Positions 1 through 5,534 of a DNA stretch of 6,490 nt are shown here, piece after piece. The stretch's first letter is position 1; each line of letters begins with the position of its first letter. The notes under the pieces were generated by a model. It ran no database searches, had not been told where the DNA came from, and was given only the letters and a program-made list of their open reading frames with translations. Location of the stretch: NCBI GenBank assembly GCA_001798455.1, contig MGSI01000060.1:1-6490 (forward strand), in the 5' to 3' direction. Origin of the DNA: Deltaproteobacteria bacterium RIFCSPLOWO2_02_FULL_57_26. Lineage in GTDB: Bacteria; Desulfobacterota; Binatia; UBA9968. Made by a program: the position numbers and the translations under genes.

Positions 1-1019
1 ACGGTGAAACCCGCATCGCCGGATAGCTTGACTCTCAGGCTCACCCCGCAGGCCTCCACTTCCAGCAAGGCGGCGTCCCCCAGGTAGTTTTTAATCAAGA
101 CCTTTGCCGCCACGCCTTCGGAACTCCGAGCCGTTTCGGGCCTAAGCACGAGATGCTCCGGTCGGATGGCGAGGGTGACCTCCCGCCCGGTCTCACAACC
201 TCGCGGAACCGCACAACTAAACTTTCCCAAAGGAGATTCCACTTCGCCCGCAGCAGAAACCCTGCCGTGGATGAAATTCATCTCGCCCACGAACTGGGCG
301 ACAAAGAGACTGTTCGGGCTGGAATAGACCTCGTGAGGGGAGCCGATTTGCAATATCTCGCCCTCGTTCATCACGCACACCCTGTCTCCCAGACTCAACG
401 CTTCGGCCTGGTCGTGGGTGACGTAGAGGGTCGTGACGCCGATGGAGTGGGTGATCTTCTTAAGCTCCAGGCGCATTTGCTCGCGTAAGCGCGCATCCAG
501 ATTGCTGAGAGGCTCATCCATCAAGAGAATTTTCGGTTCCGTTACCATGGCGCGCGCCATGGCCACCCGCTGCTGTTGACCCCCGCTCAGATCCGTGGCC
601 GGGCGGTCCACCAGGTGGTCCAGTTGAACCAGCTTGAGCGCCTGGCGCACCTTCTCGGCCACCTGGGATTTAAGAACCCGCCGCCTTCCCCTGACCAACG
701 GGAACGCAACGTTTTGAAACACGTTCATGTGCGGCCAGATGGCATAAGATTGAAACACCATGCCGATATCGCGTTTCTCCGTGGGAACGTAAATGCCTTG
801 ATTCGGAGAGCTCACGACCGCGCCGCCGAGATCGATCTCGCCCGCATCGGCCCGCTCCAGGCCAGCCACGCAGCGAAGCGTCGTGGTCTTGCCGCACCCG
901 CTCGGACCGAGCAGGACGAAGAACTCCCTTTCCCGAACGTCCAAATCAATGCCCCGCAAGGCCGCCACTTGGCCATGGCGGGTTTTGAACTCCTTCCTAA
1001 GCCCTGTGATCCGTATCAA
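1..1019 (-). CDS. ABC transporter ATP-binding protein, PotA/FbpC/CysA type (3' end beyond window)
   Basis: Translating the minus strand from a TTG at 1019-1017 gives 339 uninterrupted codons to the window edge. It is the cytoplasmic ATPase that powers an ABC importer. Visible motifs: Walker A GPSGCGKTT (residues 38-46), Q-loop FQSY (89-92) followed by WPHMNVFQN, signature LSGGQQQR (144-151), Walker B LLMDEP (165-170), D-loop SNLD, and the switch histidine in YVTHDQAEA (H202). After about residue 235 comes the start of a TOBE-type regulatory domain (VGEMNFIHGRV, later LAIRPEHLVL), typical of the spermidine/putrescine, Fe(III) and sulfate importer ATPases. Family members are usually about 350-370 residues, so only a short C-terminus is missing. 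The TTG start is chosen because GGAGGG lies 9 nt upstream, homology begins right there (LIRITGLRKEF), and no ATG is in frame upstream before the TAA at 1082-1080. The gene follows a binding-protein gene by 91 nt. Substrate cannot be told from the ATPase. Confidence 0.95.
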   Translation of the reverse strand, partial: MIRITGLRKEFKTRHGQVAALRGIDLDVREREFFVLLGPSGCGKTTTLRCVAGLERADAGEIDLGGAVVSSPNQGIYVPTEKRDIGMVFQSYAIWPHMNVFQNVAFPLVRGRRRVLKSQVAEKVRQALKLVQLDHLVDRPATDLSGGQQQRVAMARAMVTEPKILLMDEPLSNLDARLREQMRLELKKITHSIGVTTLYVTHDQAEALSLGDRVCVMNEGEILQIGSPHEVYSSPNSLFVAQFVGEMNFIHGRVSAAGEVESPLGKFSCAVPRGCETGREVTLAIRPEHLVLRPETARSSEGVAAKVLIKNYLGDAALLEVEACGVSLRVKLSGDAGFT

Positions 1020-1110
1020 GTTTGGTTTCCCTCCCCCATTCAGCTGACCGAACCGCGCCCGCCTGCTCCCGCGCCCGGGTTAAGGGGCCGTGCCTCGCCT
1101 CTCTGGCGCC

Positions 1111-2043
1111 CTATCCGCTCCGCGCTGCCTGATAATAATCTAAATCGTAGTAGCGCTTCAGATCCGAACCCATCGGGAGGTTAAAGCCATACTGAGTTCT
1201 GAGATCGAGCACGCTCTGAAGCCCGGTGACATCCATGGCTCCGTCCTTGGGAAGCTGGGCAAGTCGGCCGGCGGCTCCTTCCGGGCTCAGCTTCTCTTCA
1301 TCAGCAATGATCTTTATCGCCTCCCCCCGGTTGGCAGGATCGCCAGCCCAACGCAGGCCGGCGAGCCAGGCGCGCAAGAATCTCACCAGCGCATCCCGGT
1401 GACCCTCAACCCATGCCCGGCTCACGGCAAAAACCCCGCCCGGATAGTTTGGCAACACCTCGCGGTGGTCGCCAAAGTGCATGTGACCAGCAGCTTCAGC
1501 CTTTGCGTCCCAGGGCGGATTGAGAATAGCCGCGAAGGTGTCGCCTCGATTCATCGACTCGAACCGCGGCCCGGTCGCCCCGACCGGAACGAGCCGGTAG
1601 TCGTCCCTTTTGAGATCCAAACCGTGGGCCAGCAGGATCCTGCGCAGAACCAGAGCGTACGCGGTATCCACGGCGTCAACGGCAAGAGGTTTGCCGCGCA
1701 GATCGCTCCAGTCGCGAATCTCCGGTCGCACGTAGACGGGCAGCAAGATCCCACGGGCTACCTGGGCTATCGCAACGATCTCTGCCCCTTCCCGACCCGA
1801 CCACGCGAGCACGTTGTCGAAGGCAGTCGAGGCGATGTCCCACTTTCCCGCGCCCAGACCGCGCATCTGCTCGGTCGAGTTGGGGGTGATCGTAATCTCG
1901 ACCTCAAACCCCTCGCTCGCAAAGAGCCCGCGCCGGCGCGCCACGATCAGACCAGCATCGGCGTTAAAAATGATCAAACGCAACGGATTTAATGGAGAAA
2001 TGGGCTTATACCTCCTTGCTTCTGGATACCGTCTTTTGATCAC
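1111..2043 (-). CDS. NMT1/THI5/SsuA-like ABC substrate-binding protein without signal peptide
   Basis: The 310-codon frame reads as a periplasmic-binding-protein fold of the NMT1/THI5/SsuA group, which binds small organic ligands such as pyrimidines, taurine or sulfonates. Family-like stretches are LRLIIFNADAGLIVARRRGLF (split here as residues 21-41), GKWDIASTAFDNVLAW (67-81), DLRGKPLAVDAVDTAYALVL (114-133), the GGVFAVSRAWVEGHRDALVRF region (202-222), and a C-terminal YYDLDYYQAA. There is no hydrophobic signal peptide or lipobox, so export is not evident; some family members known to me also begin directly at the first beta strand. The frame opens with GTG at 2043, which has no Shine-Dalgarno sequence in front. 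A strong AAGGAGG sits inside the frame at 2017-2011, 9 nt before an ATT codon at 2001-1999, so the true protein may be about 296 residues. Stop is TAG at 1113-1111. It lies between another binding protein and an ATPase gene. Ligand unknown. Confidence 0.85.
   Translation of the reverse strand: MIKRRYPEARRYKPISPLNPLRLIIFNADAGLIVARRRGLFASEGFEVEITITPNSTEQMRGLGAGKWDIASTAFDNVLAWSGREGAEIVAIAQVARGILLPVYVRPEIRDWSDLRGKPLAVDAVDTAYALVLRRILLAHGLDLKRDDYRLVPVGATGPRFESMNRGDTFAAILNPPWDAKAEAAGHMHFGDHREVLPNYPGGVFAVSRAWVEGHRDALVRFLRAWLAGLRWAGDPANRGEAIKIIADEEKLSPEGAAGRLAQLPKDGAMDVTGLQSVLDLRTQYGFNLPMGSDLKRYYDLDYYQAARSG
2011..2017 (-). promoter_or_regulatory. Strong ribosome-binding site inside the annotated 5' end of the NMT1-like gene
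   Basis: The minus strand reads AAGGAGG here, a full anti-Shine-Dalgarno match. The canonical start GTG at 2043 is upstream of it and so cannot use it. Nine nucleotides downstream lies ATT (2001-1999), in frame, directly before the conserved N-terminal strand. The next standard start downstream is TTG at 1983-1981, 27 nt away. What is seen is the motif; that it drives initiation at ATT is inference. Confidence 0.5.
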
Positions 2044-2063
2044 AGCTTGCGCTTGGCTGTCAA
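2036..2063 (-). promoter_or_regulatory. Possible promoter for the NMT1-like gene
   Basis: An exact consensus -35 hexamer TTGACA occupies 2063-2058 on the minus strand. Sixteen nucleotides on is GATCAA (2041-2036), a poor -10 (3 of 6), but preceded by TG at the extended -10 position. A start of transcription near 2029 would place the strong ribosome-binding site at 2017-2011 in a short leader and would leave the GTG at 2043 outside the transcript. The weak -10 keeps confidence low. Confidence 0.3.
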
Positions 2064-2110
2064 GGGACCATCAGCTCTACTGCGAAAAGTGTGGTTGCAG
2101 CCCTTCGGGA

Positions 2111-2157
2111 TTGCAAATGGCAAATCTCAAATTGCAAATCTGAGATCTGCAATCTGA
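2111..2157. repeat. Low-complexity CAAATCT/GATTTG-type intergenic repeat
   Basis: This 47-nt AT-rich block in a GC-rich gap is built from variants of TTGCAAAT and CAAATCT, with internal inverted arms (ATCTCA at 2125-2130 against TGAGAT at 2140-2145; TTGCA at 2132-2136 against TGCAA at 2148-2152). Its composition differs sharply from the flanks. From memory, similar phased TTGCAAATCTCAAAT-like tracts occur as dispersed intergenic repeats in several environmental bacteria. No gene is in it. Confidence 0.5.
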
Positions 2158-2177
2158 CATTCCGAGCGGAGCGAGGA
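2158..2177. repeat. Isolated arm of a dispersed CATTCYGAGCG repeat
   Basis: The plus strand reads CATTCCGAGCGGAGCGAGGA. This matches, with three differences in 20, the reverse complement of the right arm of the palindromic repeat at 5453-5472. No partner arm is evident downstream, so this looks like a decayed or partial copy. It abuts the AT-rich block at 2111-2157. The rest of the 2044-2299 gap shows nothing else I can support. Confidence 0.45.
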
Positions 2178-2299
2178 TGGGGGCAGATCCCCTGCGCCTG
2201 GGAGTTTTGTGAGATCTCTGGGGGGAGGAAGCCTGAAGGGCTGAGGCACGCGCACGAGGAGGTGGAGGGCAGGCCCTGGCAGATGGAGAGACCAGAAGA

Positions 2300-3334
2300 T
2301 CATCTGAAGCCGAGCATCTTACGGTATAAGTCGGTCAGCCGGTCGATCTCTTTGGCCTGTCCCTGGGTCATGTACAGGATTTGCTTACCCTGGACATATC
2401 TGTGGGCATCTGTCCCGGCAATGAACGCGGAGGTTTCTCCACCGTACTTCGCCCATATCTCCTGCGCCCCCAGTGTCGCCATGAAAGCCGCAAAGAGATA
2501 ACCCACGTTGGGGTGAGGGGCACCTTTAACCACGCCCGCTTGATAGGATGGCGAAATCACTGGCTCGATTCCTTCGGCAAAAACGATCGGCGCGCCGGTT
2601 CTTTTCGCTGTGTTAATTTGGCTCGTCGTCAGGGTAGCCGCGAGCAAAATCTCGCCGAGCTGAAGCCGGGTGTAGATCTCGCCTAGCTGCCCTAAGACCG
2701 GCTCCTGCTTCACGAGGGCTTTCACGAATTCTGTGGTCCTCTTTTCGCCCCAGCCTCCCACCGCCAGCCGGGCCCAATGGTGCGTTGCGTTGTTGATGCC
2801 CAGTTTTCCCCCTTTCCATTTGGGGTCCAAGAGATCCTCCCACCGCTTCGGAACATCCTTGGCAGGCACCGTTTTTTGGCTGTAGGCAGGCAGCACGAAC
2901 TGATTGGAAAAGGAGACCGAGCCGTTGTCGTATTGGATTAACTTTGGGTCGACGCCGAGCTTGGTATAGTCAAACGGCATATGGAGCTTCTTTAACCACA
3001 GAAGGGACTGGTGCGCATCGGTTACCACCATGAGATCCCATTGCGAAGGCGCCCCGGCGGCCGTGTCGGTCGCCAACCTTCCGATGTCCCTGAACATGCT
3101 CCCCGAGGGAGTGTAGCCCATCCTGATTTCAACCCCGTATTTCTTGTTAAACGCGCTAGCGAGCGCTTGTGCTCCCTGGGGGGTCAAAGTAGACGGGCCG
3201 TAAAATTCTATGATCCCTTCCTTTTTTGCCGCTGCCACAAGCTCCTCGACGACAGCGGTAGTCCCTTGAGTAGACCAGCCCAAAAGGACCGACACGGCCA
3301 CAACGAAAAACACAACGCCTGTGACTCGCTTCAT
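2300..3334 (-). CDS. Fe(III)/organic-ligand type periplasmic substrate-binding protein (FbpA/AfuA-like)
   Basis: A 344-residue extracellular solute-binding protein of the FbpA/AfuA superfamily, the periplasmic receptor of an ABC importer. A Sec signal peptide is clear: MKR, then a hydrophobic run (residues 5-20), and probable cleavage after TTA (about residue 27). The mature part opens with the family-typical EELVAAAKKEGIIEFYGPS, has WDLMVVTDA near 99-107, and holds the hallmark PKRWEDLLDPKWKGG (162-176). The tyrosine pair that binds iron in true FbpA would be expected near residues 232-240, but the sequence there is AATLTTSQI. Iron is therefore doubtful, and an organic anion is an alternative (inference). 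ATG at 3334 has TAGGAGG six nucleotides upstream, and the TAG of that motif is the stop codon of the hydrolase gene before it. The gap is 10 nt, so the two are surely co-transcribed and probably translationally coupled. Stop is TGA at 2302-2300. Confidence 0.92.
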   Translation of the reverse strand: MKRVTGVVFFVVAVSVLLGWSTQGTTAVVEELVAAAKKEGIIEFYGPSTLTPQGAQALASAFNKKYGVEIRMGYTPSGSMFRDIGRLATDTAAGAPSQWDLMVVTDAHQSLLWLKKLHMPFDYTKLGVDPKLIQYDNGSVSFSNQFVLPAYSQKTVPAKDVPKRWEDLLDPKWKGGKLGINNATHHWARLAVGGWGEKRTTEFVKALVKQEPVLGQLGEIYTRLQLGEILLAATLTTSQINTAKRTGAPIVFAEGIEPVISPSYQAGVVKGAPHPNVGYLFAAFMATLGAQEIWAKYGGETSAFIAGTDAHRYVQGKQILYMTQGQAKEIDRLTDLYRKMLGFR

Positions 3335-3344
3335 AAAGTACCTC

Positions 3345-4457
3345 CTACGCCACCAAGGCGCTCTCCGTGAGCTCTCTCTTTAGCCAGCGAACGATCGTAG
3401 GGAAAGTCTGTGGAGTTTGTCCCATGTGACCGCCTGGGAAAACTCTGGCGGCCTTCGGGCTCCCGTGCTCGAGAAGGATGTAAAGATCCTCAACGGGAGT
3501 CTGAAGGTCGTCCTTGCCGTTGACGAGGAGCATGGGGCAGGAGGGCCGATCTAACCACCCTTGTGTTTTCAGCGATAGCGAAGGGAAATACGCGGCGATC
3601 TCCTCGAGGTTTTGGAGTCCGAAGGCCATCGCGCGGGCAATCTCATGGTCCATCAGATAACTATCCGCGTTGGTCGACTTCCGCTGCCATTCCTCTTGGA
3701 AGAAATAGTGAACCCCTCCGCCCCAAACCACCGAAGCCCGCAGGCGCTCAGGCTCGACGAAAGCCATCTTGGCTGACCAGTAGCCACCAAAACTTCGACC
3801 GAGGATGCCGATGCGCTCACGATCAATCTCCGGTCGCTTTTCAAGATAATCGACCACCGAGGTAAAGAGAGACTCGGCGGTCGTGGATCCTTTAATCGGG
3901 CTTTCACCCACGCCGGGCATGTCCACGGCGCAGGTGCCCAGGCCCGCTTCAAGCAAGGACTCATCGTAGGGCAAGCATTCAGCTTTGTAAGAATCGATCC
4001 CACCGAAGTTGATCACCACGGACCGCTTCCCCTCCCCTCGCGGCAGGCGCAGGTAGGCCGGGATCACCTTTTCACCATGGGGAATACGGAGCTCTTCCAT
4101 TGGAGGGTCAAAATAGCGGCTCGCCTTGACGAAGAGCTCCAAGCTCTTCCGAAAACATTCTTTCTTGCCGGGGGAGTGCGGCACCGGATAGCGCGCGATC
4201 GTATAGTACGTATAGGACATGAGGTAAGCCTCCCGCGCCTGCTCGCGTTCGCCACGCTCATGGTGCGCGTTCCCTTGCTCCTCATAGCGCTTCGCCGCTC
4301 GCGACCACTCAGCCGCCCACACTTCGGGGTCTTTGCTCGTGAGCCTGACGAGAACAGGTTCGACGTCCTCTCTCTTGGCCCGGCGAAAAACGTTCTGCTT
4401 GCCCGTGCGTTCTCGGACCATGGCCTTAATCTCTTCTAAGCTCTTAATTCGGCCCAT
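3345..4457 (-). CDS. Alpha/beta hydrolase, FrsA / 2,6-dihydroxypseudooxynicotine hydrolase-like
   Basis: A 370-residue probable cytoplasmic hydrolase. An N-terminal helical part (about residues 1-115, rich in charged residues and ending in AYLMSYTYYTIARYPVP) precedes an alpha/beta-hydrolase core. The core shows an oxyanion region NFGGIDSYK (about 150-158), the nucleophile elbow GRSFGG with Ser222, an acid in NGKDD (Asp316 or 317), and His344 in GGHMGQ. This order and spacing match the DHPON hydrolase / FrsA-like esterase / Ayg1 group, whose members cleave C-C or ester bonds in organic acids. The natural substrate is unknown. The ATG at 4457 is chosen because GGAGGT lies 9 nt upstream; a TTG 22 codons further up (4523) has no such site and lies only a few bases past the predicted transcription start. 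The downstream binding-protein gene follows by 10 nt, suggesting that the hydrolase acts on what that protein helps import (inference). Confidence 0.9.
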   Translation of the reverse strand: MGRIKSLEEIKAMVRERTGKQNVFRRAKREDVEPVLVRLTSKDPEVWAAEWSRAAKRYEEQGNAHHERGEREQAREAYLMSYTYYTIARYPVPHSPGKKECFRKSLELFVKASRYFDPPMEELRIPHGEKVIPAYLRLPRGEGKRSVVINFGGIDSYKAECLPYDESLLEAGLGTCAVDMPGVGESPIKGSTTAESLFTSVVDYLEKRPEIDRERIGILGRSFGGYWSAKMAFVEPERLRASVVWGGGVHYFFQEEWQRKSTNADSYLMDHEIARAMAFGLQNLEEIAAYFPSLSLKTQGWLDRPSCPMLLVNGKDDLQTPVEDLYILLEHGSPKAARVFPGGHMGQTPQTFPTIVRWLKRELTESALVA

Positions 4458-4534
4458 GGGTCGATGACCTCCGTTGGGTGATAAAGTGCCGCCCTTCCGA
4501 TCGGCGCTGCGGCTCCCGGACAAACAGCCAGCGC

Positions 4535-4563
4535 ATTATTCGACTCCGCCCGCGCAAAGTCAA
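4535..4563 (-). promoter_or_regulatory. Sigma70-type promoter for the hydrolase / binding-protein operon
   Basis: On the minus strand TTGACT (4563-4558, 5 of 6 to TTGACA) is followed by exactly 17 nt and AATAAT (4540-4535, 5 of 6 to TATAAT). Predicted transcription start is near 4528, giving a leader of about 70 nt before the ATG at 4457. It is the best promoter match found by eye in the window and sits in a gap between genes, upstream of an apparent operon start. Confidence 0.65.
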
Positions 4564-4576
4564 TAAGAATTAGGGC

Positions 4577-4589
4577 GTTGAAAAACCCT
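4577..4589 (+). repeat. Left arm of a 13-nt inverted repeat bracketing msrA
   Basis: The plus strand reads GTTGAAAAACCCT. Its exact reverse complement lies at 5498-5510, on the far side of msrA. Part of it (GAAAAAC, 4580-4586) can also pair locally with GTTTTTC (4595-4601) across an 8-nt loop. The AT-rich local hairpin is a poor terminator candidate because no T-run follows it on the minus strand. Confidence 0.6.
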
Positions 4590-4633
4590 GCCTTGTTTTT
4601 CGTCCCAATAGCCGTCAGGCGCTGCAGCTTTTC

Positions 4634-5251
4634 CTACTTCCGTTCCGCTCCCCAAAGTTCTTCGAGTCGCCGATCACGGCCGCAGCCGGCGCGGTAGAGC
4701 TGATAGCGTACCGGGTTTTTCAGGTGGAAATCCTGATGATAGTCCTCAGCCGGATAGAACTGTGAGACGGGGACAATTTGGGTCACGATGAGTTGCTTGA
4801 AGCGGCCCTGCAGAGCCTTCTTGGATTTTTCCCCGAGGCGCTTCTGCGTTTCATCATGATAGAAGACGGCCGTGCGATACTGGCTCCCGGCGTCGCAGAA
4901 TTGCGCGTCGGGCGTGAGCGGATCGATATTGTGCCAGAAGACGTCGAGTAGTTTTTCGTAGCTGACTTTTTTCGGATCATAGGTGATCTGCACGGATTCG
5001 GCGTGGCCGGTGCGGCCTGTGACCACCTGGTCGTAGGTCGGGTTCTTTTTGGCGCCGCCGGTGTAGCCGGAGATGGTCGAAAGGACGCCATCCACCTTGT
5101 CGAAGAGCAACTCCACGGACCAGAAACAGCCGCCGGCAAAAGTGGCCTTGGCAGTCTCCGTCCTCTTGTTATCCCGATCAGCCGCGTACGCGATCCCTCC
5201 GAAGGCGAGAAAGATGATATTCAATGACATTATTAGATTTGCGCTCTTCAT
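4634..5251 (-). CDS. msrA: Peptide-methionine (S)-S-oxide reductase MsrA, exported form
   Basis: A 205-residue MsrA, which reduces the S-epimer of methionine sulfoxide in oxidised proteins. The catalytic motif GGCFWSVE carries Cys42. Other family signatures are SGYTGG (61-66), GHAESVQITYDP (82-93), FWHNIDP (105-111), and FCDAGSQYRTAVFYH (118-132). A cysteine near the C-terminus (Cys190 in YRAGCGRD) can serve as resolving cysteine, although its surroundings differ from the Escherichia coli pattern. Residues 1-23 (MKS, hydrophobic core, then IAYA before ADRD) form a probable Sec signal peptide, so the enzyme likely works in the periplasm or envelope. ATG at 5251 has GAGGGGG 4 nt upstream. No msrB partner is visible. 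Gaps of 325 and 176 nt on either side suggest its own transcription unit. Stop is TAG at 4636-4634. Confidence 0.96.
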   Translation of the reverse strand: MKSANLIMSLNIIFLAFGGIAYAADRDNKRTETAKATFAGGCFWSVELLFDKVDGVLSTISGYTGGAKKNPTYDQVVTGRTGHAESVQITYDPKKVSYEKLLDVFWHNIDPLTPDAQFCDAGSQYRTAVFYHDETQKRLGEKSKKALQGRFKQLIVTQIVPVSQFYPAEDYHQDFHLKNPVRYQLYRAGCGRDRRLEELWGAERK

Positions 5252-5269
5252 AGATCCCCCTCGATGCCC

Positions 5270-5298
5270 AATATACCTGGGCTGTAGTTAGAACTGAA
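5270..5298 (-). promoter_or_regulatory. Weak candidate promoter for msrA
   Basis: On the minus strand TTCAGT (5298-5293, 3 of 6) is followed by 17 nt and TATATT (5275-5270, 5 of 6). Transcription would start near 5263, only about 12 nt before the ATG and right at the ribosome-binding site, which is tight. A small hairpin (GCCCA / TGGGC, 5266-5282) overlaps the -10. Spacing is right but the -35 is poor. Confidence 0.27.
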
Positions 5299-5327
5299 TA
5301 AGGCCTCTGATCGTTCCCGGCCACATT

Positions 5328-5348
5328 TTGAGGCTTGAGGCACGAGGC
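5328..5348 (+). repeat. Three tandem 7-bp units, TTGAGGC type
   Basis: Reading TTGAGGC, TTGAGGC, ACGAGGC in direct succession on the plus strand. This short tandem array lies between msrA and the MITE-like element. From memory, GAGGCTTGAGGC-like tracts are seen as variable intergenic repeats in environmental bacterial genomes. No coding role is visible. Confidence 0.55.
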
Positions 5349-5380
5349 GAGAAGGGCGCGGGGTCTGGCCTTCCACAGAC

Positions 5381-5511
5381 TGTTGAAAAACTCTCCGTAG
5401 TCATTCTGAGGAGTCGAAGGCGACGAAGAATCTCTTTGAAAGCCTTGAGATTCTTCGCTGCGCTCAGAATGACAGGCACTCAAAATGACCCGTATAAAGG
5501 GTTTTTCAACA
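5381..5511. mobile_element. MITE-like palindromic element with terminal inverted repeats
   Basis: A 131-nt non-coding unit. Its ends are perfect 11-nt inverted repeats, TGTTGAAAAAC (5381-5391) and GTTTTTCAACA (5501-5511). Inside is a long palindrome made of two 11-bp arm pairs: GTCATTCTGAG (5400-5410) with CTCAGAATGAC (5463-5473), and CGAAGAATCTC (5424-5434) with GAGATTCTTCG (5447-5457). A near-copy of one arm, CTCAAAATGAC, follows at 5479-5489. The size, terminal repeats and lack of coding capacity fit a miniature inverted-repeat element or REP-like unit. The CATTCTGAG...GAAGAATCTC core is, from memory, a common dispersed repeat. No target-site duplication is evident. Confidence 0.6.
5498..5510 (-). 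repeat. Right arm of the 13-nt inverted repeat bracketing msrA
   Basis: The plus strand reads AGGGTTTTTCAAC, the exact reverse complement of 4577-4589. It is also the right end of the MITE-like element. The two arms enclose 934 bp holding only msrA and its flanks. Confidence 0.6.
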
Positions 5512-5534
5512 TCCTCTTTCAATCCTGACTAAGG

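Noticed and set aside
576..1184. Long plus-strand open frame of 202 codons
   Set aside because: It lies antisense to the ABC ATPase and the tail of the NMT1-like gene, has no family resemblance, and its composition follows the opposite-strand codons.
1399..1992. Plus-strand open frame of 197 codons
   Set aside because: Antisense shadow of the NMT1-like binding-protein gene, with low-complexity, arginine- and proline-rich translation and no recognisable motif.
2266..2277. AGGGC-AG-GCCCT hairpin just past the FbpA-like gene as a terminator
   Set aside because: The loop is too small and no T-run follows on the minus strand.
4458..4523. TTG at 4523 as start of the alpha/beta hydrolase
   Set aside because: It has no ribosome-binding site, lies about at the predicted transcription start, and adds 22 residues without family resemblance. 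The ATG at 4457 has GGAGGT 9 nt upstream.
4580..4601. GAAAAAC / GTTTTTC hairpin downstream of msrA as a terminator
   Set aside because: The stem is AT-rich and is followed by AACGCCC instead of a T-run in the direction of msrA transcription.
5381..5511. CRISPR-like array
   Set aside because: The repeats are inverted arms of one element, without regularly spaced direct repeats and spacers.
5178..5528. Small open frames on both strands in the gap between the hydratase and msrA genes
   Set aside because: They run through the palindromic repeat; translations such as CHSERSEESQG are what this repeat gives when read as protein, not real genes.
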